A DNA stretch of 64,000 nucleotides, taken from positions 1 to 64,000 of the forward strand of contig JAPPGE010000005.1 of the NCBI GenBank assembly GCA_028821455.1, given 5' to 3'. Positions 31,104-43,462 of the stretch are shown here, in pieces. Position 1 is the stretch's first letter. The number at the start of each line of letters is the position of its first letter. Source of the DNA: a bacterium (GTDB lineage Bacteria; Pseudomonadota; Alphaproteobacteria; SP197). Made by a program: the position numbers and the translations under genes. A model generated the notes under the pieces. It saw only the letters and a list, made by a program, of their open reading frames with translations. It had not been told where the DNA came from and searched no databases.

Positions 31104-32309
31104 TCATGGGTTGAAGTGATCCGCAATTCTTGCCACCAGCCGTCGCGCGACGTCTGCCTTGGCCATGCGGGGCCACGCTTCTGCGCCCTGAGGACCCACC
31201 AGGTGTATGACGTTGTTGTCACCGCCAAAGGTGTCGGTTCCCGGGCTGACATCGTTGGCGACGATCCAGTCGCACTTCTTGGCGGCGCGCTTTTTCATCG
31301 CTTCATCGAGCACATCACCGGTCTCGGCGGCAAAGCCTATGACGAGGTCCGGCCGGCTGTTCCCCGAAGACGCGATGGTGGCAAGAATGTCGGGGTTCTC
31401 GACGAACTCGAGAACCGGCGTTCCTCCGGCATCCTTCTTCCACTTGACAGAACGGGGTTCGGCCACCCGCCAGTCGGCGACCGCGGCAGCACACACCGCG
31501 GCATCGGCAGGCAGGGCGTCAAGGCAGGCATGCAGCATGTCGCGGGCGGTCTCGACGTGGACAACATCAGTCCCCGGCGGATCGGCAAGGGCCACGGGCC
31601 CCGACACCAGAGTCACTCGCGCACCAAGGTCGACACAGGCCGTCGCCACCGCATGGCCCTGCTTGCCGGAACTGCGGTTGCCGACATAGCGGACCGGATC
31701 AACCGGTTCATGTGTCGGGCCGCTCGTGACGAGGACGTGGCGGCCGCTGAGCGGTCCGGTGTCGCTCCGCCCGAGGAGGGCGGCGATCGCATCGACGATG
31801 GCATCCGGTTCGCTCATGCGCCCCGGTCCGGTTTCGCCGCAAGCCAGATCCCCTGCTTCCGGCCCCACCATGGTGACACCGTCGGCGATGAGTCGGGCAA
31901 CATTGCGGCTGACGGCGGGATTCTCCCACATGCGCGTGTTCATGGACGGCGCCGCAAGCACCGGCTTGTCGGTGGCAAGCAGGATCGCAGTCGCCAGGTC
32001 GTCCGCCAAACCCCCTGCCATGCGGCCCATGATATCGGCTGTCGCCGGCGCCACCACGACGAGGTCAGCCTCCCGCGACAGGCGGATATGGTCCATCCCG
32101 GTGTCACCGGTCGGCGTGAAGAGGTCCTGGAAAACCGGCTCGTCGGAGAGTGACGCCACGGCAAGGGGTGTCACGAACTCGAGAGCGGCCGACGTGAGAA
32201 CACACCGCACGCTGGCCCCTTCCGCGCGCAAACGGCGGATGAGATCGAGAGACTTGCAGGCGGCGACACCGCCCGAGATGACGAGAAGGACACTCTTGCT
32301 GTCGAGCAT
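31104..32309 (-). CDS. coaBC: Bifunctional phosphopantothenoylcysteine decarboxylase / phosphopantothenate-cysteine ligase
   Basis: 401 residues; two consecutive steps of CoA synthesis. The N-terminal flavoprotein (CoaC) shows VISGGVAACKSLDLIRRL, SMNTRMWENPAV and the active-site cysteine in CGETGPGRM. The C-terminal CoaB domain starts near residue 190 (HVLVTSGPTHEPVDPVRYVGN) and has CAAAVADWRV and GFAAETGD. In many relatives ubiB precedes and dut follows coaBC; neither is here. Confidence 0.96.
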   Translation of the reverse strand: MLDSKSVLLVISGGVAACKSLDLIRRLRAEGASVRCVLTSAALEFVTPLAVASLSDEPVFQDLFTPTGDTGMDHIRLSREADLVVVAPATADIMGRMAGGLADDLATAILLATDKPVLAAPSMNTRMWENPAVSRNVARLIADGVTMVGPEAGDLACGETGPGRMSEPDAIVDAIAALLGRSDTGPLSGRHVLVTSGPTHEPVDPVRYVGNRSSGKQGHAVATACVDLGARVTLVSGPVALADPPGTDVVHVETARDMLHACLDALPADAAVCAAAVADWRVAEPRSVKWKKDAGGTPVLEFVENPDILATIASSGNSRPDLVIGFAAETGDVLDEAMKKRAAKKCDWIVANDVSPGTDTFGGDNNVIHLVGPQGAEAWPRMAKADVARRLVARIADHFNP

Positions 32310-32382
32310 CGTCGAGGTTCCCTTGTCCGTCCCTACTATACGCCTGTTGTCATGTCCTGGAGAACCGCCTGCCGCACAGCCG

Positions 32383-33135
32383 CTACAGGCGCCAGGCAGT
32401 CGTCAACGCGGCGATTCCGCCCGAGAGGTTGCGCGTCGCCACATGGCTGAAACCGGCCTCGCGGACCATGGCGGCGAAGCGGTGCTGGTCGGGAAAGCGG
32501 GCGATGCTCTCCACGAGATAGCGGTAGGATCCGGCGCTGCCGGCAACGAGGGCGCCGAGGCGCGGGATCACGTTTCGCGAAGCACGTTGGTAGAGGCCGG
32601 CGATGGGCCGCGCCGGACGGCCGAACTCGAGGCACAGGAACCGGCCTCCGGGCCTCAAAACCCGGAAGGCTTCGGCGAGAGCACGGTCAATGTGCGTGAC
32701 ATTACGGATGCCGAAGGCATTGGTGCAGCCGTCCAGCGATCCGTCGCGATAGGGCAGTGCCTCGGCGCGGCCGCACACGAAGGCCAGCGATCCGTCGGGA
32801 ATCCCTCTCCGCCGGCGCGATCGCGAGACATCGATCATGGACCTGCTGATGTCGACAACGTCCACCTGGAACCCGCGGCGCGCCAGGGCGAAGGCGACAT
32901 CTCCGGTGCCGCCGGCGACATCGATGATGCGACCGCGGGAGAGATCGCGGGCCATCAACGTCACCATCTCGTGCTTCCACAGGCGATGAACTCCTGCGGA
33001 CATGAGATCGTTCATCAGGTCGTAGGATTCCGCGACCTCGCCGAAGACGGCGCCGACCATGGCCTCCTTGCGGGACTCGCCGACATGCTCCTCGCCGAAG
33101 CGGCCGGCATGGTCCTGATAGTCTTCCCTGGTCAT
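32383..33135 (-). CDS. ubiE: Ubiquinone/menaquinone biosynthesis C-methyltransferase
   Basis: 250 residues, SAM-dependent methyltransferase that adds the C-methyl group of the quinone ring. FGEVAESYDLMNDLMSAGVH is the UbiE N-terminal signature, IIDVAGGTGDVAFALARRG the SAM site, and NAFGIRNVTHIDRALAEA the second UbiE pattern. The ATG at 33135 is preferred to one 15 bases upstream because it starts the conserved N terminus. Divergent from mutM. Confidence 0.95.
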   Translation of the reverse strand: MTREDYQDHAGRFGEEHVGESRKEAMVGAVFGEVAESYDLMNDLMSAGVHRLWKHEMVTLMARDLSRGRIIDVAGGTGDVAFALARRGFQVDVVDISRSMIDVSRSRRRRGIPDGSLAFVCGRAEALPYRDGSLDGCTNAFGIRNVTHIDRALAEAFRVLRPGGRFLCLEFGRPARPIAGLYQRASRNVIPRLGALVAGSAGSYRYLVESIARFPDQHRFAAMVREAGFSHVATRNLSGGIAALTTAWRL

Positions 33136-33288
33136 GACCCCTTGTAGCACAGGTTGACCTTGCCCGGTCCCGGGAGGCGTTACCCGGGCGATCGGGCCCT
33201 GGTGAGCGCAGGACGGAGGAGCGACCGGTTTATTGTGTACTTGTCATGAGCTTGTCACAATTGCCCGACATGGCCACTGGCAGCCTTC

Positions 33289-34119
33289 ATGCCGGAACTT
33301 CCTGAAGTCGAAACTGTCCGCCGGGGTCTCGAACCCGTTCTTTGCGACCAGCGCATCGTCGATGTCGAGGTGCGCCGGCCGGATCTCAGGATCCCCTTTC
33401 CCCTCGACTTTGCCAGACGCCTTGCAGGACGCCGGGTCACGGGGTTGCGGCGCCGGGCGAAGTATCTCCTGATCGATCTCGACGACGCAGAGGTGGTGAT
33501 CTGTCATCTCGGCATGTCGGGGAATTTTCTCGTCCGGTGGCGCACCGGTTCCCTCCCCGGGCCTCACGACCACGTGGTGTTCACGCTGGAAGACGGCAAC
33601 GAGGTCGTCTTCAACGACCAGCGCCGCTTCGGCCTCATGACCCTGGTTGCCGGAACCGCCGAGAACGATCATCCCCTGCTCCGCCGCCTGGCCCCCGACC
33701 CCCTCGACAACTCATTCACATCAGGGTCTTTTCTCGTGCGCCTTGCCGGGCGCCGGACACCGGTCAAGGCGGCGCTTCTCAATCAGGAGATTGTCGGCGG
33801 CGTCGGCAACATCTATGCCTCGGAATCCCTTCACCAGGCGCGTATCTCGCCTCGCCGCCTGGCAGCCCACATCGGCCCCGGCCGGGCGGCGGCACTCGCC
33901 GACGCGCTTGGCGATGTCCTTCGCCGTGCGATCGCCGCCGGAGGCTCGTCTCTCAGGGATCATGTCCGGACGTCGGGCGAGCCCGGCTATTTCCAGCACG
34001 ACTTCCGCGTCTACGGTCGCGAAAACGATCCGTGTCCGACCGCCGGGTGCGCCGGCATCATCCGGCGGATCGTCCAGTCGGGACGATCGACGTATCTCTG
34101 CGGCCACTGCCAGCGCTGA
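33289..34119 (+). CDS. mutM: Formamidopyrimidine-DNA glycosylase
   Basis: 276 residues; excises 8-oxoguanine and nicks the abasic site. The N-terminal PELPEVETVRRGLEP supplies the Pro2 nucleophile and Glu3, Lys58 lies in RRRAKYLL, and the H2TH region has NIYASESLHQARISP. The C-terminal zinc finger is spaced Cys-X4-Cys then CGHC, one variant of the usual Cys-X2-Cys pattern, with the DNA-contacting QSGRSTY loop between. Confidence 0.96.
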   Translation: MPELPEVETVRRGLEPVLCDQRIVDVEVRRPDLRIPFPLDFARRLAGRRVTGLRRRAKYLLIDLDDAEVVICHLGMSGNFLVRWRTGSLPGPHDHVVFTLEDGNEVVFNDQRRFGLMTLVAGTAENDHPLLRRLAPDPLDNSFTSGSFLVRLAGRRTPVKAALLNQEIVGGVGNIYASESLHQARISPRRLAAHIGPGRAAALADALGDVLRRAIAAGGSSLRDHVRTSGEPGYFQHDFRVYGRENDPCPTAGCAGIIRRIVQSGRSTYLCGHCQR

Positions 34120-34212
34120 GCGCGACTCGAGTCGGCCGATTCGCAAAGTGTTTGGTTTCGCAATTGCCCCCGACCACGCCGCAATGAAGCGTGACTCCGC
34201 AGATTTCCTGAA

Positions 34213-34241
34213 TTGACGGCCCCTGCGGCCACGGGTATAAG
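34213..34241 (+). promoter_or_regulatory. Sigma-70 promoter of rpsT
   Basis: TTGACG at 34213-34218 and TATAAG at 34236-34241 are 17 bases apart and lie about 28 bases before the rpsT start codon. Good matches at both boxes. Confidence 0.7.
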
Positions 34242-34268
34242 CCGCCTTTCCGTGATTGGATAAGCGAC

Positions 34269-34529
34269 ATGGCCAACAGCCTTCAGGCCCGCAAGAGAGT
34301 ACGCCAGACAGCCCGCAAAACCGCGGTAAACCGCCAGCGGATGAGCCGCATGCGCACTTTCGTGGTCAAGGTCGAGACGGCGATTGCCGCCGGCGAGAAG
34401 GACGCGGCGGCCACCATGCTGAGGCAGGCCGAGTCCGAGTTGGCGCGAGGGGCCAGGCTCGGAGTTATCCATCGCAACGCAGCGTCGCGGAAGGTTTCGC
34501 GACTCTCCAGGCGTATCGCCAAGATGTAG
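34269..34529 (+). CDS. rpsT: 30S ribosomal protein S20
   Basis: S20, 86 residues, an all-helical primary 16S rRNA binder. MANSLQARKRVRQTARKTAV and the alternating Lys/Arg helices ending in SRLSRRIAKM are characteristic. It sits directly upstream of dnaA, the usual alphaproteobacterial order. Confidence 0.97.
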   Translation: MANSLQARKRVRQTARKTAVNRQRMSRMRTFVVKVETAIAAGEKDAAATMLRQAESELARGARLGVIHRNAASRKVSRLSRRIAKM

Positions 34530-34888
34530 TGACCGGCAGCCTCGCGCTGCCCAATCTGGCGTAATCGGCTCCCCTTCCCGCGACAACGGGAAGGCAACCT
34601 TTCCCCGGTCCATACAGCAGCCGTCAACAGCTCCCGCCTGTCCTGCCGGGGGATTGGCGCTTGCGTTGTGTTGTTCTCCGACAGTGCCCGCTCTAGTTTG
34701 AGGAGCGGATCGTGAGCCGACCCTCACGGGAGGAGACGAGGCGAAATCTCAACGAAAACCTGAACGACCAGAAGCACAATTCGCGGAGAGCCGGGGGGCA
34801 TTGAATCGATGGGAGCCACAATTACGAGTGCAATAACAAAGCGTTGCCTGCGCATGGGCCTGTATGGACCAACCGGGGGGACGGGTTG
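34530..34888. other. rpsT-dnaA intergenic region
   Basis: 359 bases without a gene. It contains the rpsT terminator hairpin and, upstream of dnaA, a moderately AT-richer stretch around 34730-34840. I found no cluster of DnaA boxes (TTATCCACA-like) and no obvious unwinding element, so there is no evidence for an origin here; the nearest 2-mismatch box lies inside rpsT near 34465. Confidence 0.5.
34573..34604 (+). terminator. rpsT terminator
   Basis: CCTTCCCG and CGGGAAGG form a perfect 8-bp stem around the 6-base loop cgacaa, followed by caacctttc, 44 bases after the rpsT stop. The U tract is poor, but the stem is strong. Confidence 0.7.
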
Positions 34889-36316
34889 ATGGCCGCCAGG
34901 CAGCTCAAGCGCACGGCCCTCGTCGAGGACCAGTGGAAGCGTGTGCGCTCGCGGTTGAGGGCCGAGCTTGGAGAGGCGGCTTTCAGGACATGGCTGCGGC
35001 CACTCACCCTCGACGGCGTGTCGGGGACCAAGGTCGTTCTGCGGGTACCGGGAGACAACATGAAGAGATGGGTCATGTCGCGCTGTGGCGAGCGCCTGCG
35101 TGACCTGTGGTGCGGCGAAAGCGATGAGATCACCGACATCGCCATTACCGTCGGTGTTCCCGAGCGCCGTCCCAAGACCCGGGAGGTTCGTCCGCTCCAG
35201 CGCCGTCCCGGGACCGCTGACGGCCTGACACGGGTTTCCAGGGACGTGGCCGGCGCCGCCACCCAGCTCAATCCGCGGTTCACGTTCGAGAACTTCGTGA
35301 TCGGCGAGACCAATCACTTCGCCCACCGGGCCGCCATGGACGTCGCTGACAGCAACCGGGTGTCCTACAACCCGCTGTATCTCTACGGCAGCGTCGGACT
35401 GGGCAAGACCCACCTGATGAATGCCATCGCCTGGCGGATCCGTACGCAACGACCGGAACGCCAGGGCCTCTTCATGTCAGCCGAGAAGTTCATGACGCGC
35501 TTCGTGCACGCCCTTCGCTTCAAGGACACGATGGCGTTCAAGAACGAGTTCAGGTCGGTGGATGTCCTGATGATCGACGACATCCAGTTCATCGCCGACA
35601 AGGCATCCACCCAGGAAGAGTTCCTTCACACCTTCAATGCCCTTGCCGACCTCAATCGGCAAATCGTGATCACCGCTGACCGGGCGCCGTCGAATCTCGA
35701 GGGAATTGACGAGCGTCTGCGGTCCCGCCTCAACGGCGGTGTCGTGGCCCTGCTCCGTCCGGCAGACTATGCCTTGCGCCTCGACATCCTGAAGAACAAG
35801 CTGGTTCACAGCATCGGCGAAAAGCGGCCCGGCACCGACCCCGAAGACGTGGTGCCGACGGCTGTGCTGGAGTTTCTTGCCACCACCATCACCTCCAACG
35901 TCCGCGAACTCGAGGGAGCTCTCAACCGGGTTGTGGCCCATGTTCATATGGTGGGGCAGCCGGTAACCCTCGATTCGACCCGCGAGCTTCTGCGCGACCT
36001 GTTGCGCGCCCAGGAACGACGGGTGACGGTGGAGGAGATCCAGAAGATGGTGGCGGACCACTTCAACCTGCGTCTGGCAGACATGCTGTCGAGCCGCAAG
36101 GAACGGGCCATCGCCAGACCACGACAGGTTGCCATGTACCTCGTCAAGCGTCTGACCAACCGCAGTCTGCCTGAAATCGGCCGCCGGTTCGGCGGACGAG
36201 ACCATACGACGGTGATGCACGGCGTGCGCAAGATCGAGGAACTCAAGGCGAAGGATCCGGCCCTGGCCGAGGATGTCGAAACTCTTGAGCATCTGCTCGG
36301 CCAGCCTCAACGCTGA
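34889..36316 (+). CDS. dnaA: Chromosomal replication initiator protein DnaA
   Basis: 475 residues. Domain I is at the N terminus (QWKRVRSRLRAELGEAAFRTW) and the AAA+ domain has Walker A GSVGLGKTH and Walker B VLMIDDIQFIADK. The C-terminal domain IV helix-turn-helix carries the DnaA-box signature (GGRDHTTVMHGVRKIEEL). The ATG at 34889, behind a run of G, is preferred to the in-frame start at 34844. First gene of dnaA-dnaN-recF-gyrB. Confidence 0.97.
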   Translation: MAARQLKRTALVEDQWKRVRSRLRAELGEAAFRTWLRPLTLDGVSGTKVVLRVPGDNMKRWVMSRCGERLRDLWCGESDEITDIAITVGVPERRPKTREVRPLQRRPGTADGLTRVSRDVAGAATQLNPRFTFENFVIGETNHFAHRAAMDVADSNRVSYNPLYLYGSVGLGKTHLMNAIAWRIRTQRPERQGLFMSAEKFMTRFVHALRFKDTMAFKNEFRSVDVLMIDDIQFIADKASTQEEFLHTFNALADLNRQIVITADRAPSNLEGIDERLRSRLNGGVVALLRPADYALRLDILKNKLVHSIGEKRPGTDPEDVVPTAVLEFLATTITSNVRELEGALNRVVAHVHMVGQPVTLDSTRELLRDLLRAQERRVTVEEIQKMVADHFNLRLADMLSSRKERAIARPRQVAMYLVKRLTNRSLPEIGRRFGGRDHTTVMHGVRKIEELKAKDPALAEDVETLEHLLGQPQR

Positions 36317-36425
36317 GCCGCTATGGTGTGGCACATGCATGCCGCTTCCTGCTAGATTGGCGGTGTGACATGCCAGCCGGCGGGGCCGCACCCTGACCGG
36401 CATTCACTGCCAGGGATGCTGGTCC

Positions 36426-37547
36426 ATGAAACTTGTCGTTGAACGTAGCGCCCTGATGACGGCACTGACACACGCAAACAGCGTTGTCGAACGGCGCAGC
36501 ACCATCCCCGTTCTCGCCAACGTCAGACTCGATGCGGACGAACAGAACCTCCGTCTCACCGCTACGGACATGGACCTCGAGGTGGTGCAGAACCTCGCCG
36601 CCGACGTCACCACACCCGGGACCACGACGGCATCGGCGTTCCTGCTGCAGAACATTTGCCGCACCCTCCCCGACGGCGCCCAGGTGGCACTCGAACGCGA
36701 CCAGGTGAGCGGGCGCCTGTCGATCCTTTGCGGACCCACGCAGTTCGAGTTCGCCTGCCTGCCGCCCGAGGACTTCCCCCTGATGACGGCAACGGCCTTC
36801 AGCCACGGATTTTCGCTGCCGGCAACGGAACTACGGCGTCTTCTTGACCGCACGCACTTTGCTGCACTCGTGGAGGGCGCCCGGGAGAATCTGCAGGGCG
36901 TTTTCTTCCACGCAACGACAGGAGACGGCGGCCACGTGCTGCGCGCCGTCGCCACGGACGGCCACCGGCTTGCCAGGGTGGATACCGAGCAGCCCGAAGG
37001 CGCCGACGGCATGCCGGGGATCATTGTTCCCAACAAGACCATCCATGTGCTGCGCAGCCTGATCGACACCGCCGATGAGGACATCCACATCGAGGTGGCG
37101 GAACGCAAGTTGAGCTTCCGCTCCGGCACCATCCAGATGACGTCCAAGCTCATCGACGGCACCTACCCGAACTATGAAAAGGTGATTCCCGACGACAACG
37201 ACAGGCTCATGAAGGTCTCGAAGGACACGTTCGTGAGGGCGACCGACCGCATGTCCGTGATCACGACCACGGACAAGGGACGGCCCGTCAAGCTGGACAT
37301 TTCGACCGGCCGTCTGCTGGTGTCCGCCAGCAATCTCGAAGGCGTCACCGGAGAGGAGGAGCTTGAGGTCGATTACGAGGGAACACCCATGACCATCGGC
37401 TTCAACGCACGCTATATCTCTGAAATGGCAAAGAATTTCGATGGCGATGTCATGCTGGTCATCATGTCTCGCGACTCCTCGCCGGCTATCGTGCGTGATG
37501 CCGACGACAACCGGACACTCTATGTCCTGATGCCGCTCAGGGTCTAG
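36426..37547 (+). CDS. dnaN: DNA polymerase III beta subunit (sliding clamp)
   Basis: 373 residues with the three clamp domains. MKLVVERSALMTALTHANSV at the start, ATDGHRLARVDTEQPEG in domain 2 and the C-terminal YVLMPLRV are characteristic. It dimerises around DNA as processivity factor and protein docking platform. It lies 109 bases after dnaA. Confidence 0.97.
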   Translation: MKLVVERSALMTALTHANSVVERRSTIPVLANVRLDADEQNLRLTATDMDLEVVQNLAADVTTPGTTTASAFLLQNICRTLPDGAQVALERDQVSGRLSILCGPTQFEFACLPPEDFPLMTATAFSHGFSLPATELRRLLDRTHFAALVEGARENLQGVFFHATTGDGGHVLRAVATDGHRLARVDTEQPEGADGMPGIIVPNKTIHVLRSLIDTADEDIHIEVAERKLSFRSGTIQMTSKLIDGTYPNYEKVIPDDNDRLMKVSKDTFVRATDRMSVITTTDKGRPVKLDISTGRLLVSASNLEGVTGEEELEVDYEGTPMTIGFNARYISEMAKNFDGDVMLVIMSRDSSPAIVRDADDNRTLYVLMPLRV

Positions 37548-37558
37548 GCACGGCGACG

Positions 37559-41139
<3,581 letters not shown>

Positions 41140-41160
41140 CCGGGCGCCGCCTGACCCGAG

Positions 41161-43059
41161 ATGAAGAAACGCAAGCCCTGGCGTCTGATCGTTCCTGTCC
41201 TGCGCTGGTCCATCATCGCCACCATCTGGGCCTCCATCCTCGCCGGTGCCCTCGTCGGCTGGTACGCCCTCGATCTTCCCGATCCGGATCGCCTCATCAG
41301 CGACCGCACACCTTCGGTGACCGTTCTTGATTCCAATGACAGGATTCTCGCGACCTATGGCGACTTTCGCGGCGAGATCGTTCCCTTTGACCGTCTGCCG
41401 CCGGATCTCGTGGCGGCGGTCATCGCTGTCGAGGATCGCCGCTTCTTCGACCACGGCGGCATGGATGTCTTCGGCGTTCTGCGCGCCCTCGTCGCCAACC
41501 TGCGCGCCGGGGAGGTGGTCCAGGGCGGCAGCACCATCACCCAGCAGGTGATCAAGAATGTCTTCCTGACACCGGAACGCTCCCTCAAGCGCAAGATTCA
41601 GGAAGTGCTGCTCGCCTTCTGGCTGGAACGCAAGTTCACCAAGGAGGAGATCTTCGCCATCTATCTCAACCGGGTCTACCTGGGGGCCGGTGCCTTTGGC
41701 ATCGCCGCCGCTTCGCACCGCTACTTCGGCAAGAAGGCAGGAGAGCTTTCCCTGGGTGAATCCGCCATGATCGCCGGTCTCCTGAAGGCGCCTTCGCGCG
41801 ACAACCCCTTCAACAACCCTGGCCGGGCCATCGGGAGAACCACCACCGTCATCGACAGCATGGTGGATGCGGGCTTCATCGAACGAGACCGGGCCCGGCG
41901 AGCGAAGGCGACGCCCCTGGTGCTTGCCATCGCCAGCAACACCGGCGGTGATGCACGTTATGCCACCGACTGGGTGACCGCACGGGCATCCGAGTACATC
42001 GGTGTGGCCACCCGCAACCTCATCATCTCGACGACCATCGATGCGACGCTCCAGGAAAAAGCCCGCAACGCGCTCGTTTCCGGTCTCGCCGATGGCGGGC
42101 CGGCCTCCGCCGAGGAAGGCGCCATCGTCTCCATGGGCCCCGATGGCGCCGTGGTCGCCATGGTCGGCGGCTCGGGATACAGCAAGACCCAGTTCAATCG
42201 TGCCGTGCACGCCTACCGGCAACCGGGCTCGGCCTTCAAGCTCTTCGTCTACCTGGCGGCACTTGAAGCCGGCTGGCACCCCGATACCGGCGTCGAGGAT
42301 CGCCCGGTGACGATCAACGGCTGGAGTCCGGGGAACTTCCGCGATGGCAACGAGGGCATGATGACGCTCGCCGATGCCTTTGCCGGCTCGGTCAACACGG
42401 TGGCGGCCGACACCGCCTGGAAGGTCGGCATCGCGAATGTCATCGAGGTCGCGCATCGCCTCGGCATCGACCGGGAATTGCCGGAGGTCCCGAGTCTTGC
42501 TCTGGGAACGACGGAACTCAGTCTCGTCGAACTGACCGGCGCCTACGGCACCATGGCCAACCAGGGCCTGGCCACCTGGCCCTGGGTGATCCGGGAGATC
42601 CGCACGTCATCGGGCGAGGTCCTCTACCGGCGGCACGTTCTGCCCGCACCACGCCTCATTGAACCGGCTGTTCACGCCGCAATGACGGCGATGCTGGGCA
42701 AGGTCATGGAAGACGGCACCGGCCGCGCGGCACAAATCGACTGGCCAGCCGGGGGCAAGACCGGCACCAGCCAGGATTTCCGCGACGCCTGGTTCATCGG
42801 ATTCACCCGCCAGTACGTGACCGGCGTATGGGTGGGGAACGACGACGGAAGCCCCACCGGCAAGGTCACCGGCGGTGGCCTGCCGGCCCGCATCTGGGCC
42901 GCCTACATGTCGCAAGCCCTCGCAGGGGAACCATCCCTGAAGCTCGTCGACCATGCGCCGCCTCCTGCAACCGGCGACTTCACGGATCTCGTCAGCGACC
43001 TCCTGGGCGAACTCACCGGCGACAGCCCCGACTCCCGCCAAAGAGGACCCGAGTGGTAG
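41161..43059 (+). CDS. Class A penicillin-binding protein (PBP1A family)
   Basis: 632 residues: an N-terminal membrane anchor (~residues 12-38), a GT51 transglycosylase with EDRRFFDHGG and GGSTITQQVIKN, and a transpeptidase with the serine motif in GSAFK, the SVN motif and KTGTS. It polymerises and cross-links peptidoglycan at the outer face of the inner membrane. The OB-type insert of large PBP1A proteins is absent, so it is closer to compact PBP1A/1C forms. It lies 21 bases after gyrB and may be read through from it. Confidence 0.93.
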   Translation: MKKRKPWRLIVPVLRWSIIATIWASILAGALVGWYALDLPDPDRLISDRTPSVTVLDSNDRILATYGDFRGEIVPFDRLPPDLVAAVIAVEDRRFFDHGGMDVFGVLRALVANLRAGEVVQGGSTITQQVIKNVFLTPERSLKRKIQEVLLAFWLERKFTKEEIFAIYLNRVYLGAGAFGIAAASHRYFGKKAGELSLGESAMIAGLLKAPSRDNPFNNPGRAIGRTTTVIDSMVDAGFIERDRARRAKATPLVLAIASNTGGDARYATDWVTARASEYIGVATRNLIISTTIDATLQEKARNALVSGLADGGPASAEEGAIVSMGPDGAVVAMVGGSGYSKTQFNRAVHAYRQPGSAFKLFVYLAALEAGWHPDTGVEDRPVTINGWSPGNFRDGNEGMMTLADAFAGSVNTVAADTAWKVGIANVIEVAHRLGIDRELPEVPSLALGTTELSLVELTGAYGTMANQGLATWPWVIREIRTSSGEVLYRRHVLPAPRLIEPAVHAAMTAMLGKVMEDGTGRAAQIDWPAGGKTGTSQDFRDAWFIGFTRQYVTGVWVGNDDGSPTGKVTGGGLPARIWAAYMSQALAGEPSLKLVDHAPPPATGDFTDLVSDLLGELTGDSPDSRQRGPEW

Positions 43060-43178
43060 GGCGGACAGTCCTTGCAACAGCCTCGCAAGGGCCCGTATCG
43101 GACGTCTGCCGGTATCCCCTCACGACCAGAGGAATGACCGGCCGGTTCTGTCGGCGGAACTGGTCGGGAAGGAACGAA

Positions 43179-43394
43179 TTGACCATTGCGCTGTCTCTCG
43201 ACGACGATCTCAAGGCCCGACTCATCGCCACCCGCGACATGTCCAAGGTGGTGCAGCACATTCGGCAGACGATTCGCCGCGAGAACATCGAGATGCCGGA
43301 GCCGGCGTTCGACCCGAACTTGCCAGGTGGGCACCGTGCGCGGTTCGGCGGCACGCTTGCGGACCATCACCATCCTGTCGCAAGAGCAGTTTGA
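43179..43394 (+). CDS. Small unrecognised protein before the toxin-antitoxin promoter
   Basis: A 71-codon frame starting at TTG 43179 behind gaagga, or 86 codons from ATG 43134. The beginning (ALSLDDDLKARLIATRDMSK, then VVQHIRQTIRRENIE) looks like a short amphipathic helical or ribbon-helix-type protein; the remainder is Pro/Gly/His-rich. No family was recognised. Its TGA lies inside the -35 box of the next promoter. It could be a decayed antitoxin-like gene or a chance frame. Confidence 0.35.
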   Translation: MTIALSLDDDLKARLIATRDMSKVVQHIRQTIRRENIEMPEPAFDPNLPGGHRARFGGTLADHHHPVARAV

Positions 43395-43420
43395 CAGATT
43401 CCACGTTTCTTCAATATAAG
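43391..43420 (+). promoter_or_regulatory. Sigma-70 promoter of the DUF7662-PIN operon
   Basis: TTGACA at 43391-43396 is a perfect -35 box, and TATAAG at 43415-43420 matches the -10 at five of six positions, with an 18-base spacer. The stretch 43391-43446 is strikingly AT-rich against the GC-rich surroundings. Confidence 0.75.
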
Positions 43421-43421
43421 G

Positions 43422-43442
43422 TATGTAAGACCTAATTACATA
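43422..43442. promoter_or_regulatory. Palindromic operator overlapping the transcription start
   Basis: TATGTAA-N7-TTACATA is a perfect inverted repeat of 7-bp arms with 7-base spacing, so the half-site centres are about 14 bases apart. It begins one base after the -10 box, so a bound protein would cover the transcription start and block initiation. The position suits autorepression by the antitoxin or the toxin-antitoxin complex. Confidence 0.6.
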
Positions 43443-43462
43443 ATACACCGAGGATAGCGGCC

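Noticed and set aside
34254-34473. DnaA boxes around rpsT
   Set aside because: Only isolated 9-mers with two mismatches; not enough for an origin.
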